A DNA stretch of 64,000 bases from Adiantum capillus-veneris (GCA_014529385.2 CM043968.1:22759013-22823012), one strand, 5' to 3'. Shown: positions 1-11,523, numbered from the stretch's first letter. Made by a program: numbers and translations. Notes: generated by a model from the sequence alone, not told the origin.

Positions 1-2
1 TC

Positions 3-1562
3 ATTCTGCGAACGGATCACCAAAGTCTTAAGTACTTCATGACGCAGACCAAGCTCTCCGACAAACAAATGAGGTGGGCAAATTTCCTTTCGCAATTTCA
101 TTTTCATATTGCTCACATTGCTGGCAAGCATAATCAAGTAGCCGATGCACTCTCAAGACGACCGAGAGTGAATGCGGTTTCCATAGCAACTCACAATGAT
201 CTATCTTCAATGATAGATGAGTATGCTATTGATCCCGATTTTAGAGATGTGATTTCAGCCCTTGCATTAGGGAAGAAAGAAGAACCATTTACTTTACAAG
301 ATGGTTATCTTCTCTATGGCAATAGACTATGCGTTACTAACTCACTACGTGAGAAAGTAATGTATGAATCTCATGCTCCCCCATATGCGGGGCATAGAGG
401 GATTCAGTCTACCCTAAAGGGAATTGAAACATATTTCTATTGGCCTACCATGAAAGTGAACATACATGAGTATGTTTCCAAATGTGTGGTATGTCAAAAG
501 ACAAAATTTGATAGAGGGAAGCAACTTGGATTGCTTCAACCCTTGCCAATCCCTAATTCACCATGGGAGAGCATATCCATGGATTTTATCTTTGGATTGC
601 CTAAGTCTATCCATGGGAATACGGGAATATGGACGATAGTAGACAGGTTCAGTAAACAAGCTCATTTTATACCTGTCAAAAAGACTATCAAAGCCCATCA
701 AATGGCAACCCTCTTCATTTCACAAATTTTCAAGTACCATGGCTTGCCAATGTCCATAGTGTCGGATAGAGATCCTAGAATGACCAGTAATTTCTGGAAG
801 GGTCTCTTTGAGAATTTAGGAACAAGGCTAAACTTCTCTTCGGCCTATCATCCACAAACTGATGGCCAAAGTGAAATAGCTAACCTAACTATTCTCGATC
901 TACTAAAAGCCTATGTAACGGAAGTAGATCAAAGATCCCAATGGGAGAAGTACTTACCCTTAGTAGAGTATGCTTACAATAACACTGTACATACTTCTAC
1001 AGGAAAAGCACCTTTCGAGGTAATTGAGGGAAGATCAAAAAGTCCCTTGCTACTTAAGGTACATGGGAAGATCTTCGCTGCAGATGAGTATAGCCGAGAC
1101 CTACAAGAATCTTTCCAAAAGATTAAGGATGCTATCTCTATCTCACAGCAAAGGCAAAAGGCTGCTGCTGACAAGCACAGAAGAGCCCAAGCCTTTAAAG
1201 AAAACGATTGGGTCTTGTTAAAGTTTCCCAAGGCTCGATTAAGGCACACGACGGGCAAGAATCCTACGGGCCACCAAAAGTACTATGCTAAACTAGCAAA
1301 AAGGTACTATGGTCCCTTCCAGATTCTTAGGCCAATCAATGAGATGGCCTATCAACTTAAGTTGCCCAATCATTGGCTCATACACAATGCTTTTCATGTG
1401 AGCCTCTTAAAGCCTTACAAAGGAGAGCCACCTCAAGAACCAACTATTGAAGACCCACCGGAGATCGAGGACCACGAGGAGGTGCTGCAGCCCGAGTCCA
1501 TTCTCCGACATGAAGACAAGGTATTAAGAGGCGGTAAGACTATCCGAACGATATCTTATTAA
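3..1562 (+). CDS. pol: gypsy pol polyprotein, RNase H end plus integrase (5' partial)
   Basis: The reading frame is open from the window edge; the first ATG at position 39 is internal, because upstream codons read as RNase H (RTDHQSLKYF). Numbering from that ATG: the RNase H end with HIAGKHNQVADALSR is at about residues 23-40. The HHCC zinc finger uses H112, H119, C149 and C152. The catalytic DDE triad is D182 (SMDF), D243 (VSDRD) and E279 (DGQSE). A GPF-type C-terminal module (YYGPFQIL, then HVSLLKPYKG) follows near residues 425-460. Integrase inserts the element cDNA into the chromosome. The frame ends early inside the chromodomain through an indel, so the copy is probably not autonomous. 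Confident at family level. Confidence 0.92.
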   Translation: MLRTDHQSLKYFMTQTKLSDKQMRWANFLSQFHFHIAHIAGKHNQVADALSRRPRVNAVSIATHNDLSSMIDEYAIDPDFRDVISALALGKKEEPFTLQDGYLLYGNRLCVTNSLREKVMYESHAPPYAGHRGIQSTLKGIETYFYWPTMKVNIHEYVSKCVVCQKTKFDRGKQLGLLQPLPIPNSPWESISMDFIFGLPKSIHGNTGIWTIVDRFSKQAHFIPVKKTIKAHQMATLFISQIFKYHGLPMSIVSDRDPRMTSNFWKGLFENLGTRLNFSSAYHPQTDGQSEIANLTILDLLKAYVTEVDQRSQWEKYLPLVEYAYNNTVHTSTGKAPFEVIEGRSKSPLLLKVHGKIFAADEYSRDLQESFQKIKDAISISQQRQKAAADKHRRAQAFKENDWVLLKFPKARLRHTTGKNPTGHQKYYAKLAKRYYGPFQILRPINEMAYQLKLPNHWLIHNAFHVSLLKPYKGEPPQEPTIEDPPEIEDHEEVLQPESILRHEDKVLRGGKTIRTISY

Positions 1563-1662
1563 GTTTAAGAATTATCCTTTTGAAGATGCTAGATGGATGC
1601 AAGGCATACAATTAAAGGATAACCTAAACCTTGTCAATGCTTACAATGCTTCCCAAGAGTAA
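1545..1662 (+). pseudogene. Frameshifted chromodomain tail of gypsy pol
   Basis: The main pol frame stops at 1560-1562. A shifted frame across the same place reads YLIKFKNYPFEDARWM and runs to a TAA at 1660-1662. That segment matches the end of a chromodomain (typically ..YLVKWKNYP..ATWE..), which targets integration to marked chromatin. A small indel near 1545-1555 therefore separates integrase from its chromodomain. Confidence 0.75.
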
Positions 1663-2000
1663 GCAAATGTACAAAATGTTAAAAATGAACAAAATTTTTG
1701 TCTTATAAGACTCTCTTTTTCTTTATTTGTGCACAAAAATGAAGTAGTATGCATGCTTAGATCAAGTTTGCGGAGACGACGTCTCCCAAACACCAAGTAG
1801 AGCTTGTCACTCTACTATGGAAGACTGATAGGACTAATGTGCAGACATGCTTGCGGCAGCCTCAGGCTCTCAAGCGCCAAATGGACTAGTCATCCATTAT
1901 GGAATGATGTCGTAGGGTAACATAGGGATCCTCTACCCGCTAAGAAAAGGACTCATGCATATGCTTTATCTTCTCTACACCATAGTCGAGGACGACTATG

Positions 2001-2018
2001 ATTTCAAGAGAGAGGTAA
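2001..2018 (+). other. Polypurine tract of gypsy element G1
   Basis: The purine-rich stretch CAAGAGAGAGGTAA ends directly before the LTR start TGTCATAATAAT at 2019. This is the expected position and composition of the plus-strand primer site. The 338 bases between the chromodomain stop and this tract show no coding signal. Confidence 0.75.
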
Positions 2019-3612
2019 TGTCATAATAATCAATATCTAATTCTCCTAAATGATTTTCTCATATTAAACTGATCATTTAATGTGAGCGAAGTGCCAAGGA
2101 GAAAAAAGCTAGAATATTGGTTAAGTTAGCAGACCGGCCACGGTTAGGGATCCAAAGGAGGGAAAATAGGGATCCAAAGGGGGGGCCATCTGCAAAAGAG
2201 CCATTGTGAAATAACGGGCTAAAAAAGACCCTAAGGTTCAGCCCATTAAGACTTCCAAAATGCTAAGGTTCCAAAATTCAAAGGTTGTGTCCAAAGGTCA
2301 ACCTTAGGGAAAATTGGATGCTTAGTGTGTGCCCCAAAAAGTCTTTCTACATCCCTACATGGGAGGGGGCGAGCCGCAAAGCTAGGGGAGAGAGAGAAAG
2401 CCAACACACACACACACAGGCTCCCTTTACACAAAGGAATGAGGGACACATGTCAGCTCCCTAGGCCAGATGCCCACAAGGTGTGCCCAATTCCTATTGG
2501 AAGACCCTTGAAGTGGACCATGAGAAATTAGGCTAGAGTAAATCTAGTTTAATTAATTTAAAAACATTTAATAAAAGAAAACCAATAAGAATTAAGTGTC
2601 CTAGAAGATATTGGGCAGTCTCCCAAGGGGTCCAATGAGCATTCAGGAGCCCCATGGCTTGCCTGATTCTATTGGCCAGGAGGCAAAAGGGGTCCAATGA
2701 GAGTTTAGTTTATTATTTAATTATCTAAAGCTCTCACAAAAGGGGAAAGGGGGACACATGTCAGAAGGCTATCACTTATGCTGCTTAATCCCTATTGGCT
2801 TGACCTGGGGAGGTCCAATGAGGCAAAAGCCAGACTAACTTAGCAGCTAGGGCTCGCCCAAGAGAGAGAGGAGGCTGATTTTTGCTTGGCATTGACACAC
2901 ACACTCTCACACTTGACCATGTGTGAAGGGGAAAATACTCTATCTCCTCCCAAGCTTTAATGGAGAGCTCATCACCTACTCCAAGCTTGTGAGATAGAAG
3001 CCTACATCAACACTCTCTTGGCATGTGGATGCAAATCCAACCAAGAGCCAAGCTTCAATGCATGCTCATCTTCTCTACCAAGCTAATTACTAAGCTAAGC
3101 TATGCTAATATGAGTGATTATGTGAGGAGATGTACTTCTTTCTCGTAAGATACTTCTTTTTCCTCTCAATCTACTCTCATACCTGCTAGCTCTCACCATC
3201 TTCGAAGGTGTGTGAGGTCTTGGGTCTGAGAACGGGGATATAATTCAAGTTGTGTTTGATTAGTGTTTTGCTTAGTGTATGAAGCTTCCATCTTCATTGC
3301 ACTAGCTCGTCTTGAAGGAACACAAAGAATTGTATTGTACAATGTCTCTCTTGATGGGAGAAACCATAATACAAAGCCTTTTGGAGGGGGGACCGGCTCC
3401 ATGCAAATCCGGTCCTCAACTGTTGTCAATAGCTTAATTGCTCTCTCTTTTGAAAGTATTGTCGATGCTATCTAACTAGGTGTTATGCTTTTTGTTGCTC
3501 TCTCCACCCAAGCACTCTTGTAATTCTCATTAGGAATCAACTCTAATGAAATGCTCACTATGTTCATGCTAATTTCCGCTACACATAAGATTTTAGGCCA
3601 TTAAATGTTACA
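2019..3612 (+). repeat. 3' LTR of gypsy G1 (1594 bp)
   Basis: Begins TGTCATAATAAT and ends TTAAATGTTACA, giving the canonical TG...CA ends. It aligns along its whole length with 60000-61570, with many substitutions and small indels, so the two elements are the same family but not a recent pair. Short ORFs inside it are chance. The five bases after the LTR are TGTAT; the matching 5' target copy lies off the window. Confidence 0.9.
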
Positions 3613-3894
3613 TGTATGGTACAAAAGTCTCCTTTAATGAGAGAAGCTATAATACAAAGCCTTTATGGAGGGCGGACTGGCTCCATGTAAATCCGGTCCT
3701 CAACTGTTGTCAATTGTTCTATTTCTCTCTCTTTTCAAGTATTGTCAATGCCAAATTAGCTAGGTGTAAATTGCTATGTTGCTTTCTCAAATTAAGTACT
3801 CTCTCTATGCTCATTAGGAACTTGTTCTTAATGAAATGCTCACTATGTTATCAATTTCCGTTACACACAAGTTACTAGTGCATTAAATGTTACA
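3613..3894 (+). repeat. Older relic of the G1 LTR 3' end
   Basis: This block repeats the last ~285 bases of the adjacent LTR in the same orientation (compare ~3330-3612), including the AATCCGGTCCTCAACTGTTG core and the terminal ATTAAATGTTACA. It is clearly more diverged than the 2019/60000 pair. It starts TGTATGGTAC where the LTR has TGTATTGTAC, so the simplest reading is that G1 inserted into an older LTR of its own family. Unequal recombination is the alternative. Confidence 0.8.
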
Positions 3895-4325
3895 TTCTTA
3901 GCCATAATAGCCCACACCTGGTCCCGTTTTGCAAGCATAGCCACAAGCTTGGCGCATAGGGCTTCTGCATGAATGTTAGGATTCAGAATCCCAAGACCGC
4001 CTTGCTCCATTGGTTTGGCAACGGTCTCCCATTTAGCCCACTGTCAGGGCGTTGAGCCCTTATTGTTGTTCTTCCATAGGAATCTCTTAATTGGTTTCAA
4101 GAACTCTTTCCAGTTGCACTTGGCCAACTTAAGCAATGGCTCATTGAAGGCTAAATAAGAGAGCAAGAAGGAATTTAAAACCTTGATTTTACTCAAAAAG
4201 GGAAGAAGAACATACTCCCACATTCGCATCTTGCTCTTCACCTTGTCCATCACCCAGAGGAATCTTTGCTTGTGGGTAACATCCACCCCCAAAGGGGCTC
4301 CCACCCCCCCGAAAAAAGGCTCCCA
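3895..4325 (-). pseudogene. LINE reverse-transcriptase C-terminal fragment
   Basis: On the minus strand the frames read KQRFLWVMDKVKSKMRMW, then FLKPIKRFLWKNNNKG, an in-frame TGA, then QWAKWETVAKP and QGGLGILNPN. This is the thumb and connector region of a plant L1-like LINE reverse transcriptase. It matches the plus-strand copy near 19990-20230 and the minus-strand copy near 32040-32460. The piece is truncated on both sides and dead. The old gypsy LTR relic abuts its 3' side. Confidence 0.85.
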
Positions 4326-4359
4326 ACATTCGTCTCCTCAATCATGCATCCTTTTGTCA

Positions 4360-4525
4360 CAATGAAACCACAAATCCTTGTGTCATTTTCATTGTGAGCC
4401 CTCATTGACAATAACACATTTTGGTTCTGAAGATCTTGCTCCGAAGCTTTCTTTTTCACCCTTGGTTTCTCAAAATGGCCAAGGACCATGCATACAATTT
4501 GCTCTCCAATCTCAGACTGGGTCGT
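4360..4525. repeat. Dispersed repeat R1, copy 1
   Basis: The segment with TTTTCATTGTGAG and TTGACAATAAC followed by CTTGGTTTCTCAAAATGGCC recurs at 5449-5545 and at 34872-35260. No coding potential is visible. Its value is as an empty-site reference for the small Helitron at 34938. Confidence 0.75.
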
Positions 4526-4747
4526 TTTGCAAGAATTCATTAATTACTCATTGCGATGCCAAGAGAATCTTGCAATCCTAAATGAAAATTGAATTGGCCT
4601 GCTGCCATCAACCCCCCCCTCGCGCTTGTAGCCATCCCCATCCCCATCGCCATTTGCCTTCGTTCGGCCCGACAGACACCCCTCAGACAAAATGCTCCCC
4701 CTCCGAAGCCTACACTGCATCTCTGTGTTTGTCCATCGCTGCCTCGT

Positions 4748-4826
<79 letters not shown>

Positions 4827-5448
4827 TTTCTACGCGTCGTGCCCTCCCCCCCGATGCCCTGTTGTTGCGCATCTTCTTCTGCCTCACGATGTCTTGCTCA
4901 CCATACAGATAACAATCTCCCAAAATCACCTCCTATCCTTACGAACGTTATCCACTAGCTTCTACCTCCTCCCCTCATCTCCTTGCTTAATCAGCGTGCC
5001 ACAAACACCGAGCTGCAAAAGAAAAAGATATCTTCTTGCTCACTCCATCCGTCAGTAAGGCCGTCGCCTCATCTGTCGTTTTTTCACTCTCTCCAGGCGT
5101 CACCACCTTCGCCTTCCACACGAAAATTCCAAAAATTACGAAGAGGAAATTGTATAAAGTTAGGTTTATTTTTTCGGTTTTCATAGTATTTTTTTCTATT
5201 TGATTTGACATGGAGTCTCTCCTTTTTCGCTTGGCCTCAACCGGCGTCCACGTGCCACCCTCCCTTGGACTTACTTTACCTTCCATCCAAACCTTTGCAA
5301 AAGCATCTTCACACATTCTAATTAATTCAGCTGCTTCGAAAAATTAGGGAGACATACTCATTCTCACTAAATAGAGACTTCTATACTACTTGGGTGGGTG
5401 GAGGTAAATAGGGAATTCATTATCACTAAATAGAGATGTCTATCCTTA
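4526..5448. other. Unassigned, with compound CT/CA microsatellite at 4749-4823
   Basis: Low-complexity DNA with a (CT)n-(CA)n compound tract at 4749-4823. The apparent proteins across it are Ser/Leu/Thr/His runs dictated by the repeat. I see no conserved domain. Confidence 0.6.
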
Positions 5449-5545
5449 TGGCATTTTCACAATGAGGCCTCGTTGACAATAACACCTTTTGCTCTTGATG
5501 ACCTTGCTGTGGAGCTTTCTTTTTTACCCCCGGTTTCTCAAAATG
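5449..5545. repeat. Dispersed repeat R1, copy 2
   Basis: Reads GAGGCCTCGTTGACAATAAC, then CACCTTTTGCTCTTGATGAC and a later GGTTTCTCAAAATGGC. It aligns with copy 1 (4360-4525) and with both flanks of the Helitron at 34938-35168. It represents the uninserted state of that site. Confidence 0.75.
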
Positions 5546-7155
5546 GCAAAATAGGAACTTCATTGTTTTTTAATCTCATTGTCGCTAAATAGGGATTTTT
5601 ATCTTATTTGGGAGGGTGGAGGTATAAGAATCTTTGGGGTTTGTTTGTTGATGTGGAGGCAAGGGGTTAAGATTTTTCCATGTGAAACCCTTCTTAGATA
5701 CCAAAAGTGAATGCTGTAAGCTCTTTTTGCTTAGTAAAGGAAACCTTAGTGTTGTGTTGCATTAGAGAGACTTTCATTGTTTTAAGTGCACATGGAGAGT
5801 TACTTTAAATGTTTATTTCACTTTCATTTCATATCCTGACTTCACTTGCATAATTCTAGTAATTTCCATGGATACACACACACATATATTAATGAGTTTT
5901 TTAAATTTCAAATTTCATTTCACAGCCTCACATGGCTTAACTTTTTTTAGATTCTATAACTTAATTCTTGTCAAGTAGTATGTCTCCATAATTTTGCATT
6001 CATTAGTTTTGGTAGAATGTATGGAGATTCTTGCATCCCTTGGAGAAGAAAAAGGAAAGACAATGCACGTGTGGGGAGGGAGAGAGAAAGAGAAATATTC
6101 AGATTTTTTTTTTTTAGCGATGACATTTGCAGCATCGTGTTGCTTGCAGTGCAGTGTCCATACCGCTCTTGCCAATGTTGATCTTCTCTTTCACTGGCCT
6201 TTTTGGCGCCTTCTACAGCTGCAGCTAGCACCACTGCATTCCATGGCCTGGGATCTCTTGTGGAAAGCCCACTGGCAGGTCGGGTGAAGCCTAGCGAACG
6301 TAGGTGCAAGTGGCGACCAGGCGCACCAACCTGGAATGAACGGAGGTGCAGGGATGAACGGAGCAAGAAACACAGCTCGAGGGCATGGAAAGAGAGAGAA
6401 TGAGATGGTATGCACTGCAAAGGACGACAAGCAGGGTTGGTTTGTGTGCGTTTGTCTAGGGCAACGTTGGCAAGGTGAGAGAGAGAGAGAGAGAGAGAGA
6501 GAGGATCTCCCCTACGCAAACCAAGGGCAGACCCAAGTTGGTCATCGAGGAGTAGAGAACCCCGGGGCGCGGCTTTATTCTGTAGAGGAGGACGACAACA
6601 AGAGGCGAGGAATTGATTGGAGCAGATGAGCAGAGGTTGGCAATCGAGAGAGCTATAAGCGTGTGAAGCTGAAGAAGGTAGATAACGATGGCTAGTGGTG
6701 GCAGAGGACAAGTCGTGGGAACAACTGCTTGGGTAATGCGAAGCTCAAAAAAGTTTAAGGCAAATAGAATCTTCATGTCAAATTAATGAATAAAGTTCAA
6801 AACGACCCACCCAGTATGTCAATATTCTTGTCAATATTCAAGAAAGTCTCTTTTTATTAAGTGGTCGTCGATTGAGTTTCCTTCTCACAAAGAAGCGAAC
6901 CGAAAATATTAGCATAAATTTAAAATTTGCAAGATCTTTGAACTATTTTCTCACATATTTTATCAAAATTTTTTCCCTTTACCATAATTTGCAACCAGGT
7001 AGTCTCCGTTTTCAACCGGCTCAAGGCTAAGCTGAGGCGATCCTTTCTTGAACACTGATTCTATTGAAACTCAACCTAATGATTTTATCACGGTCTAATT
7101 ATTTTCATTGTGATTCTTTCACTTGTTTTATTGTAACTCACTCTTCCATAAAGAA
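5546..7155. other. Unassigned repeat-rich stretch
   Basis: No supportable gene. There is a (GA)n tract at 6477-6503 and a moderately GC-richer patch at about 6180-6650. A minus-strand open frame of 246 codons covers that patch, but it is low-complexity and matches nothing I recognise. The segment near 5640-5700 (GAGGCAAGGGGTTAAG, TGTGAAACCCTTC) recurs near 36075-36115. The right end is the left flank of the large Helitron. Confidence 0.5.
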
Positions 7156-7629
7156 TCTATATCTATATCTATACTATATATAATGCAGCTTAAAATTTTC
7201 AAGTAAAGAGAGGCTATCCACATGTCACGCAGTGGCTCACTTTAAGTCTTACAAAACATATGCTGTAAAATGCAAAAGTAAAGGGTAAGATTGAAAATGC
7301 AAAAGTGAAGGGTAATATTGTAAGAAATGACAAGCTTTAGCTTTTCAGACCGTAAAGTCAAATGACTTTGTACTCTATATAAAAGAAATGTTCGAGTTTA
7401 AATGCATATAGAAAAAAAGAATACTTTTAGTAAAGATTTTGTTATTTAATAAAAAATTAAATTTGAAAAATATATTTGGCTTTATTTTTTCAAGCGTTTT
7501 TTTTCAAGATTAATCACTTTACAAAGTTTAACCTGTCTTAATCCAGGTGCTAATCAAGACGATCAATAGGAACTGCCTTGGATTGTCTTTTGCCTTCAAC
7601 TTCCAAAGCCTTGGGTGGTCCAATCCAAT

Positions 7630-7960
7630 TTATGGTTACCGTATTAATTCCGGGTTAACGGCTTGGAGATTATGGCTTGGCGAGCTTAGGATTATGGCTT
7701 AGGTTCAAGATTTGGCTCGGCTAACGGGTGATTAATGAAATCAAGCTTATGCTTGGTTAATGAGAGCTTAGACTTGGCTTATGAGATTAGGCTTAGGATT
7801 AGGAGTTTGAGATTAGATTGAAAGCTTGGCTTATGAGAGATTAGGCTCGGCTTATCAAGCTTATGAAATCGAACTTAGGACTGGTTTGGCTTAAGATTGA
7901 GGCTTTGGTTGAGTAAGGCACTTAGGATTAGGCTTCGACTAGCATAGGGAAACTTAAATG
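7630..7960. repeat. Degenerate GGCTTA/ATTAGG-rich tandem tract
   Basis: About 330 bases are dominated by variants of GGCTTATGAG, ATTAGGCTT and GCTTAGG in irregular succession. It is not the plant telomere repeat (TTTAGGG), and no fixed period is obvious by eye. No coding sequence is seen. Confidence 0.55.
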
Positions 7961-8446
7961 AAAATGAGCTTGGGCTTTGGCTTAGCTTCTCTCCGGAGAG
8001 AGAGCGCTTCAAATGAAGAACGTGACGGAAAAAAGAGCACACGAGACTCCTCTCAAGAGAGCCCCCATTCTCCTTTTATTTGTTGCATGGCTTTTCCCCT
8101 TTCTAAAAAAGGGCCTACCCATTAGCGATGTTGCTAATGGGTACCCACTCGATGACGTGGTAGGCGAGTAGTGAAATTGAAAATGGCATGATATTAAGAT
8201 GAGACACATTTTTTCCAAACACTGAATTGAAGACCTGCCTTGCACGACCATTGCCATGAGCACTATAACATGAGGCAATGCCACCAGTCCCCTTGCAGAA
8301 CCCCTTTTTTCTTGCCTATGTCAAAAGTACGAGATGTGAAAACTTGGGAAAACTAAAAAGCCTGGATGGTCACGTTGGAGCTCTCAACATTGTAGCATCC
8401 ACTGACTGGCCGAAAAAAGACGAAGAAAGTGTGAAGACGGATGTGG

Positions 8447-8448
<2 letters not shown>

Positions 8449-8502
<54 letters not shown>
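8449..8502. repeat. (CT)n microsatellite
   Basis: Uninterrupted CT dinucleotide tract of about 27 units. It lies inside an open frame of 165 codons at 8278-8775 (+) in which it becomes a Leu/Ser run; that frame has no recognisable domain. Confidence 0.9.
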
Positions 8503-8504
<2 letters not shown>

Positions 8505-8804
8505 GTGTGGAGGGCTGCAGCTAGGAAAAAATGGAGCTTGTCGCGATCAAGGGTGGTGGACAGGCAGTGGTAGAGGAGTAGGTGGCTCAGCCAGTGCTTG
8601 TGGCGAGTGGGACATGTATTGGATCCAGATTCTAGACGTCCTAGACAACAAAGGATTGAGGTTGTATAAGGGTATGAGGCTTGTGGCGGATCAGTTGTTG
8701 GCAGCCAGGGGTGTTGATAGAGGAGACTACATGAGGCCTATTGCGGCAACATTTGAGAAGTTGTACATGAAGTAAGTGGTGGGTTCTATTCATGATTGAG
8801 TTTT

Positions 8805-9000
<196 letters not shown>

Positions 9001-9584
9001 CGCGTGCGCATGTTTGAGACATACCAACTTATCGACGCGTTGTTGTGCCGCTTTGCTTCCATGACAAGAAAATGAGCAAAGGAATGCCAATCAGGTTTAT
9101 TTGAATCTTACAGGATTATTCAGCAGTTATAAAGGGCTTGCTAACAAGCCATTTTAAGATAAAAGTATGCTAGATGCGGCTCTAAGGGCCAAAAGATGTC
9201 TTGGTAATGCTCAACAGTGAGTATGCTTGAAGTGGCCATAGCTGGGATTTTATTGATCAAAGTTGAAGTACTTGAAGGGCTCTACATGCCTGTCTTTGCG
9301 GCTCGCCAATCGGAGCTATAAATAAGAAGTTATGACAGTTTTAAGTTGAGTCAATAGCAGATCCGTACCAAATTGAGCACCTTCTGATAAAAGCTCAAAG
9401 ATGAAAGGAATGCATGGGTCCGAAGTGCTCACTTCCAGGAGCATGTCGGTCTTTCAAGTTTGTCAATCAGGGTTTCGGTTGGCAAGATATGGCCGGTTTA
9501 AGTATCACCGGGGGCCGGTTCCGAGCCGCCATGGTCACCTTCATCAATCAAATTCATTTGGCTTAATGCAGTGCGGTGCCCGAT

Positions 9585-9925
9585 ATGTATGCCAAATGTG
9601 GGTCAATGCGGAAGCATTTTTTATGATATATCTAATGCCTAGCCTTGACGGACACAAATACTTGCATCTTGAAAGCTATGATGCCATTCAAAGCACCAGA
9701 ACGGGCAACAAAGTGATATTGCTAGTCGGAAATGCTGGAAATTCAAGTCATTAGCGGCTTTGATTGGCCGCCATGTCATCCCTTACAATGGTCGTGGCCG
9801 CCCACTGTAGAAGCTTGGCGGTGCCTTGGCCTAAATGTATATCAAATGCGGTGCCCTTAAGCAAACTATGGCCGCCAATGGGAAAGCTTGGCCGATATGT
9901 ATGCCAAAAATAGTGCTCTTATAAG
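9585..9925 (+). pseudogene. Possible PPR-gene scraps inside the Helitron
   Basis: Short frames read DMYAKCGSM at about 9577-9605, MYIKCGAL at about 9837-9862, and MADMYAKN at about 9888-9911. In plant pentatricopeptide-repeat proteins (organelle RNA-binding factors) the strings DMYAKCG and MYIKCGA are very common repeat-unit signatures. Between them the frames shift and stops intervene, and I could not extend any one into a full 35-residue repeat. Capture of a host PPR fragment by the Helitron would explain it; the motifs are short, so chance or decay of an unrelated repeat stays possible. Confidence 0.35.
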
Positions 9926-10277
9926 GTATAGCCTTAATCAAAATGCCGCCCAAGACCTAATTGGCCGCCCAACCAAGGGAACCCAAAGGCCGCCCATCCA
10001 ATTAATAAGAGGCTTTGTGTGTGAAAGGGAAAAACCTATGGCGGGCAGAGCTGAAACGGCAGCGCATGAGGAAGAGATGCGCCCGCGCTGGCTAGCATGG
10101 CGCTCTAATGAAGGCGGCGAAGAGATGAAAGTTGCAGAGCAGACCATTGAGAAGCTTTTCGGCGTTGGTTCGGGCGCATTTCGTAGTAGTAGGGCTTGAC
10201 AAAAGCTCGAACTACCCTACTATTATGTGTAAACAACTCGCTTGGAAAGTTGCACGGGAACGAGTAGCAGGAAAATA

Positions 10278-11523
10278 ATTCTATCATACCAACAAATCAC
10301 CACAAGATATCTCCAACAAGATCTCTAAACATCTAGGACAGCTAGGCTACACTATCAGTAACACCAAGTTACCAATACTATTTCCTACTTATAAAATCCA
10401 CAAACATAAATTCAGATGGATATCTGATGCCTCTAATTGTATCTTCACAGATATCACCAAAGATATTACTCTTTGCCTTGATCTTATTCTCACAGAATTT
10501 GAAATCATCTGTGCAGAAAAACAAAAAATTTGTAAAGATTTCCTTAATATCCAATGCAATCCCTTCTGGCTTACAAAAAATGCCATAGAAGTTACACTCA
10601 ACCTTCCTCAACATATTTTCCACATCTTTAGAACTGATATCACACAATGCTACGAAAACATCCCACTTAATGGAGATCTTGGCCTTAAGACAGTACTAGC
10701 CAAGGTCATTAACTTAGCATTTACCAATGCCAAAAAAAGAAAGCATCTCTTTATCTCTCTTGCCAAGAAACCGAGATGGATTCTAGCATCTCAATCCATT
10801 AACCCTTTACACTTTGATGAAGCAAAACTTTGCTCCTACATTTTCTTGTTGTTAAACAACTGTACTATTATAGCAGGTGATGGATGCTATAATCAGTGTC
10901 TTGGAATCCCGATGGGTTTCTCTTGCGCACCACTTATGTGTAACATCTACTTAGCTTTCTTTGAGTACAAATGGTGTCTTAAAAACATGGAAACTAACCA
11001 TAAAAATCTCCCACTATTCAAACACACCTTCAGGTATATGGATGACATACTTAGTATCAACAACAGATTGTTCTCATCAGAGATTGATCAAATATACCCC
11101 CAGTGCCTAAAAATTAAGCCTACTTCTATCCCGAAGGATTCGACTCTTGGGAGTTTCTGCAAATCAGCCCACTTTCTTAACCTTTCAATATCCCTTCACT
11201 CCCCATCTACAGGTGGATATGACTTGAGATTTATCTGGAAAAAGGATCTTCTTAAATTACCACACATAGAATTCATCAAAAGAAATAGCAATAGGCCCTA
11301 CAAATCCTCTATCTGCTCTTGTATTGGCCTTCTGTACTTAATCTGCTACTCTTCTTCTTCACCTTCCCTAGCTTGGGAAGAAATTTCAGTACTCATTAAA
11401 AAATACTGCCTTAATGGATTTAATCGCAATCAGATCCGTAATACCATCACTCAAGCTCTCATTAGGCACAATTGGCCTGGACTGTTATTCCAAAAAGAGA
11501 GTCTTATCCCTCTCATAAGGTAG
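10278..11523 (+). CDS. Penelope-like element reverse transcriptase (5' incomplete)
   Basis: One frame is open from after a TAA at ~10275 to the TAG at 11521-11523, about 414 codons, with no ATG until 10846. In order: PTYKIHK from 10384; TDITQCYENIPL (motif A, catalytic Asp) near 10635; GIPMGFSCAPL (motif B) near 10903; and FRYMDDILSINN (motif C, YMDD box) near 11030. The IPMG..CAPL and RY-DD-SINN pattern is typical of Penelope-like elements rather than LTR or L1 reverse transcriptases. No GIY-YIG endonuclease follows the RT. That fits either a lost C-terminal domain or the N-terminal-endonuclease (Chlamys/Naiad) architecture with the 5' end missing. The long clean frame suggests relatively recent activity or capture. 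Family call moderately confident, sub-clade speculative. Confidence 0.75.

Larger units (their letters stand above)
1..3612 (+). mobile_element. Ty3/gypsy chromovirus, 3' half (family G1)
   Basis: This is the 3' part of an LTR retrotransposon whose 5' part lies off the left edge. The order is end of RNase H, integrase, broken chromodomain, short 3' untranslated stretch, polypurine tract and a 1594-bp 3' LTR. The same LTR recurs at 60000-61570 in the same orientation, next to a gag gene, so two copies of one family bracket the window. A chromodomain-like tail after integrase is the hallmark of plant chromoviruses. The lineage (Tekay, Galadriel, Reina or CRM) cannot be decided by eye. Confidence 0.9.

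Noticed and set aside
5971-6711. 246-codon minus-strand ORF as a possible host gene
   Set aside because: Low-complexity (Ser/Leu/Arg), crosses a GA tract, and shows no domain or conserved motif; longest frame by chance in a GC-richer patch.
7630-7960. Telomere-like repeat
   Set aside because: ATTAGG/GGCTTA words recur but without the TTTAGGG unit or a constant period.
8278-8775. 165-codon plus-strand ORF as a captured gene
   Set aside because: It spans a (CT)27 tract giving a Leu/Ser run, and neither flank matches a family I recognise.
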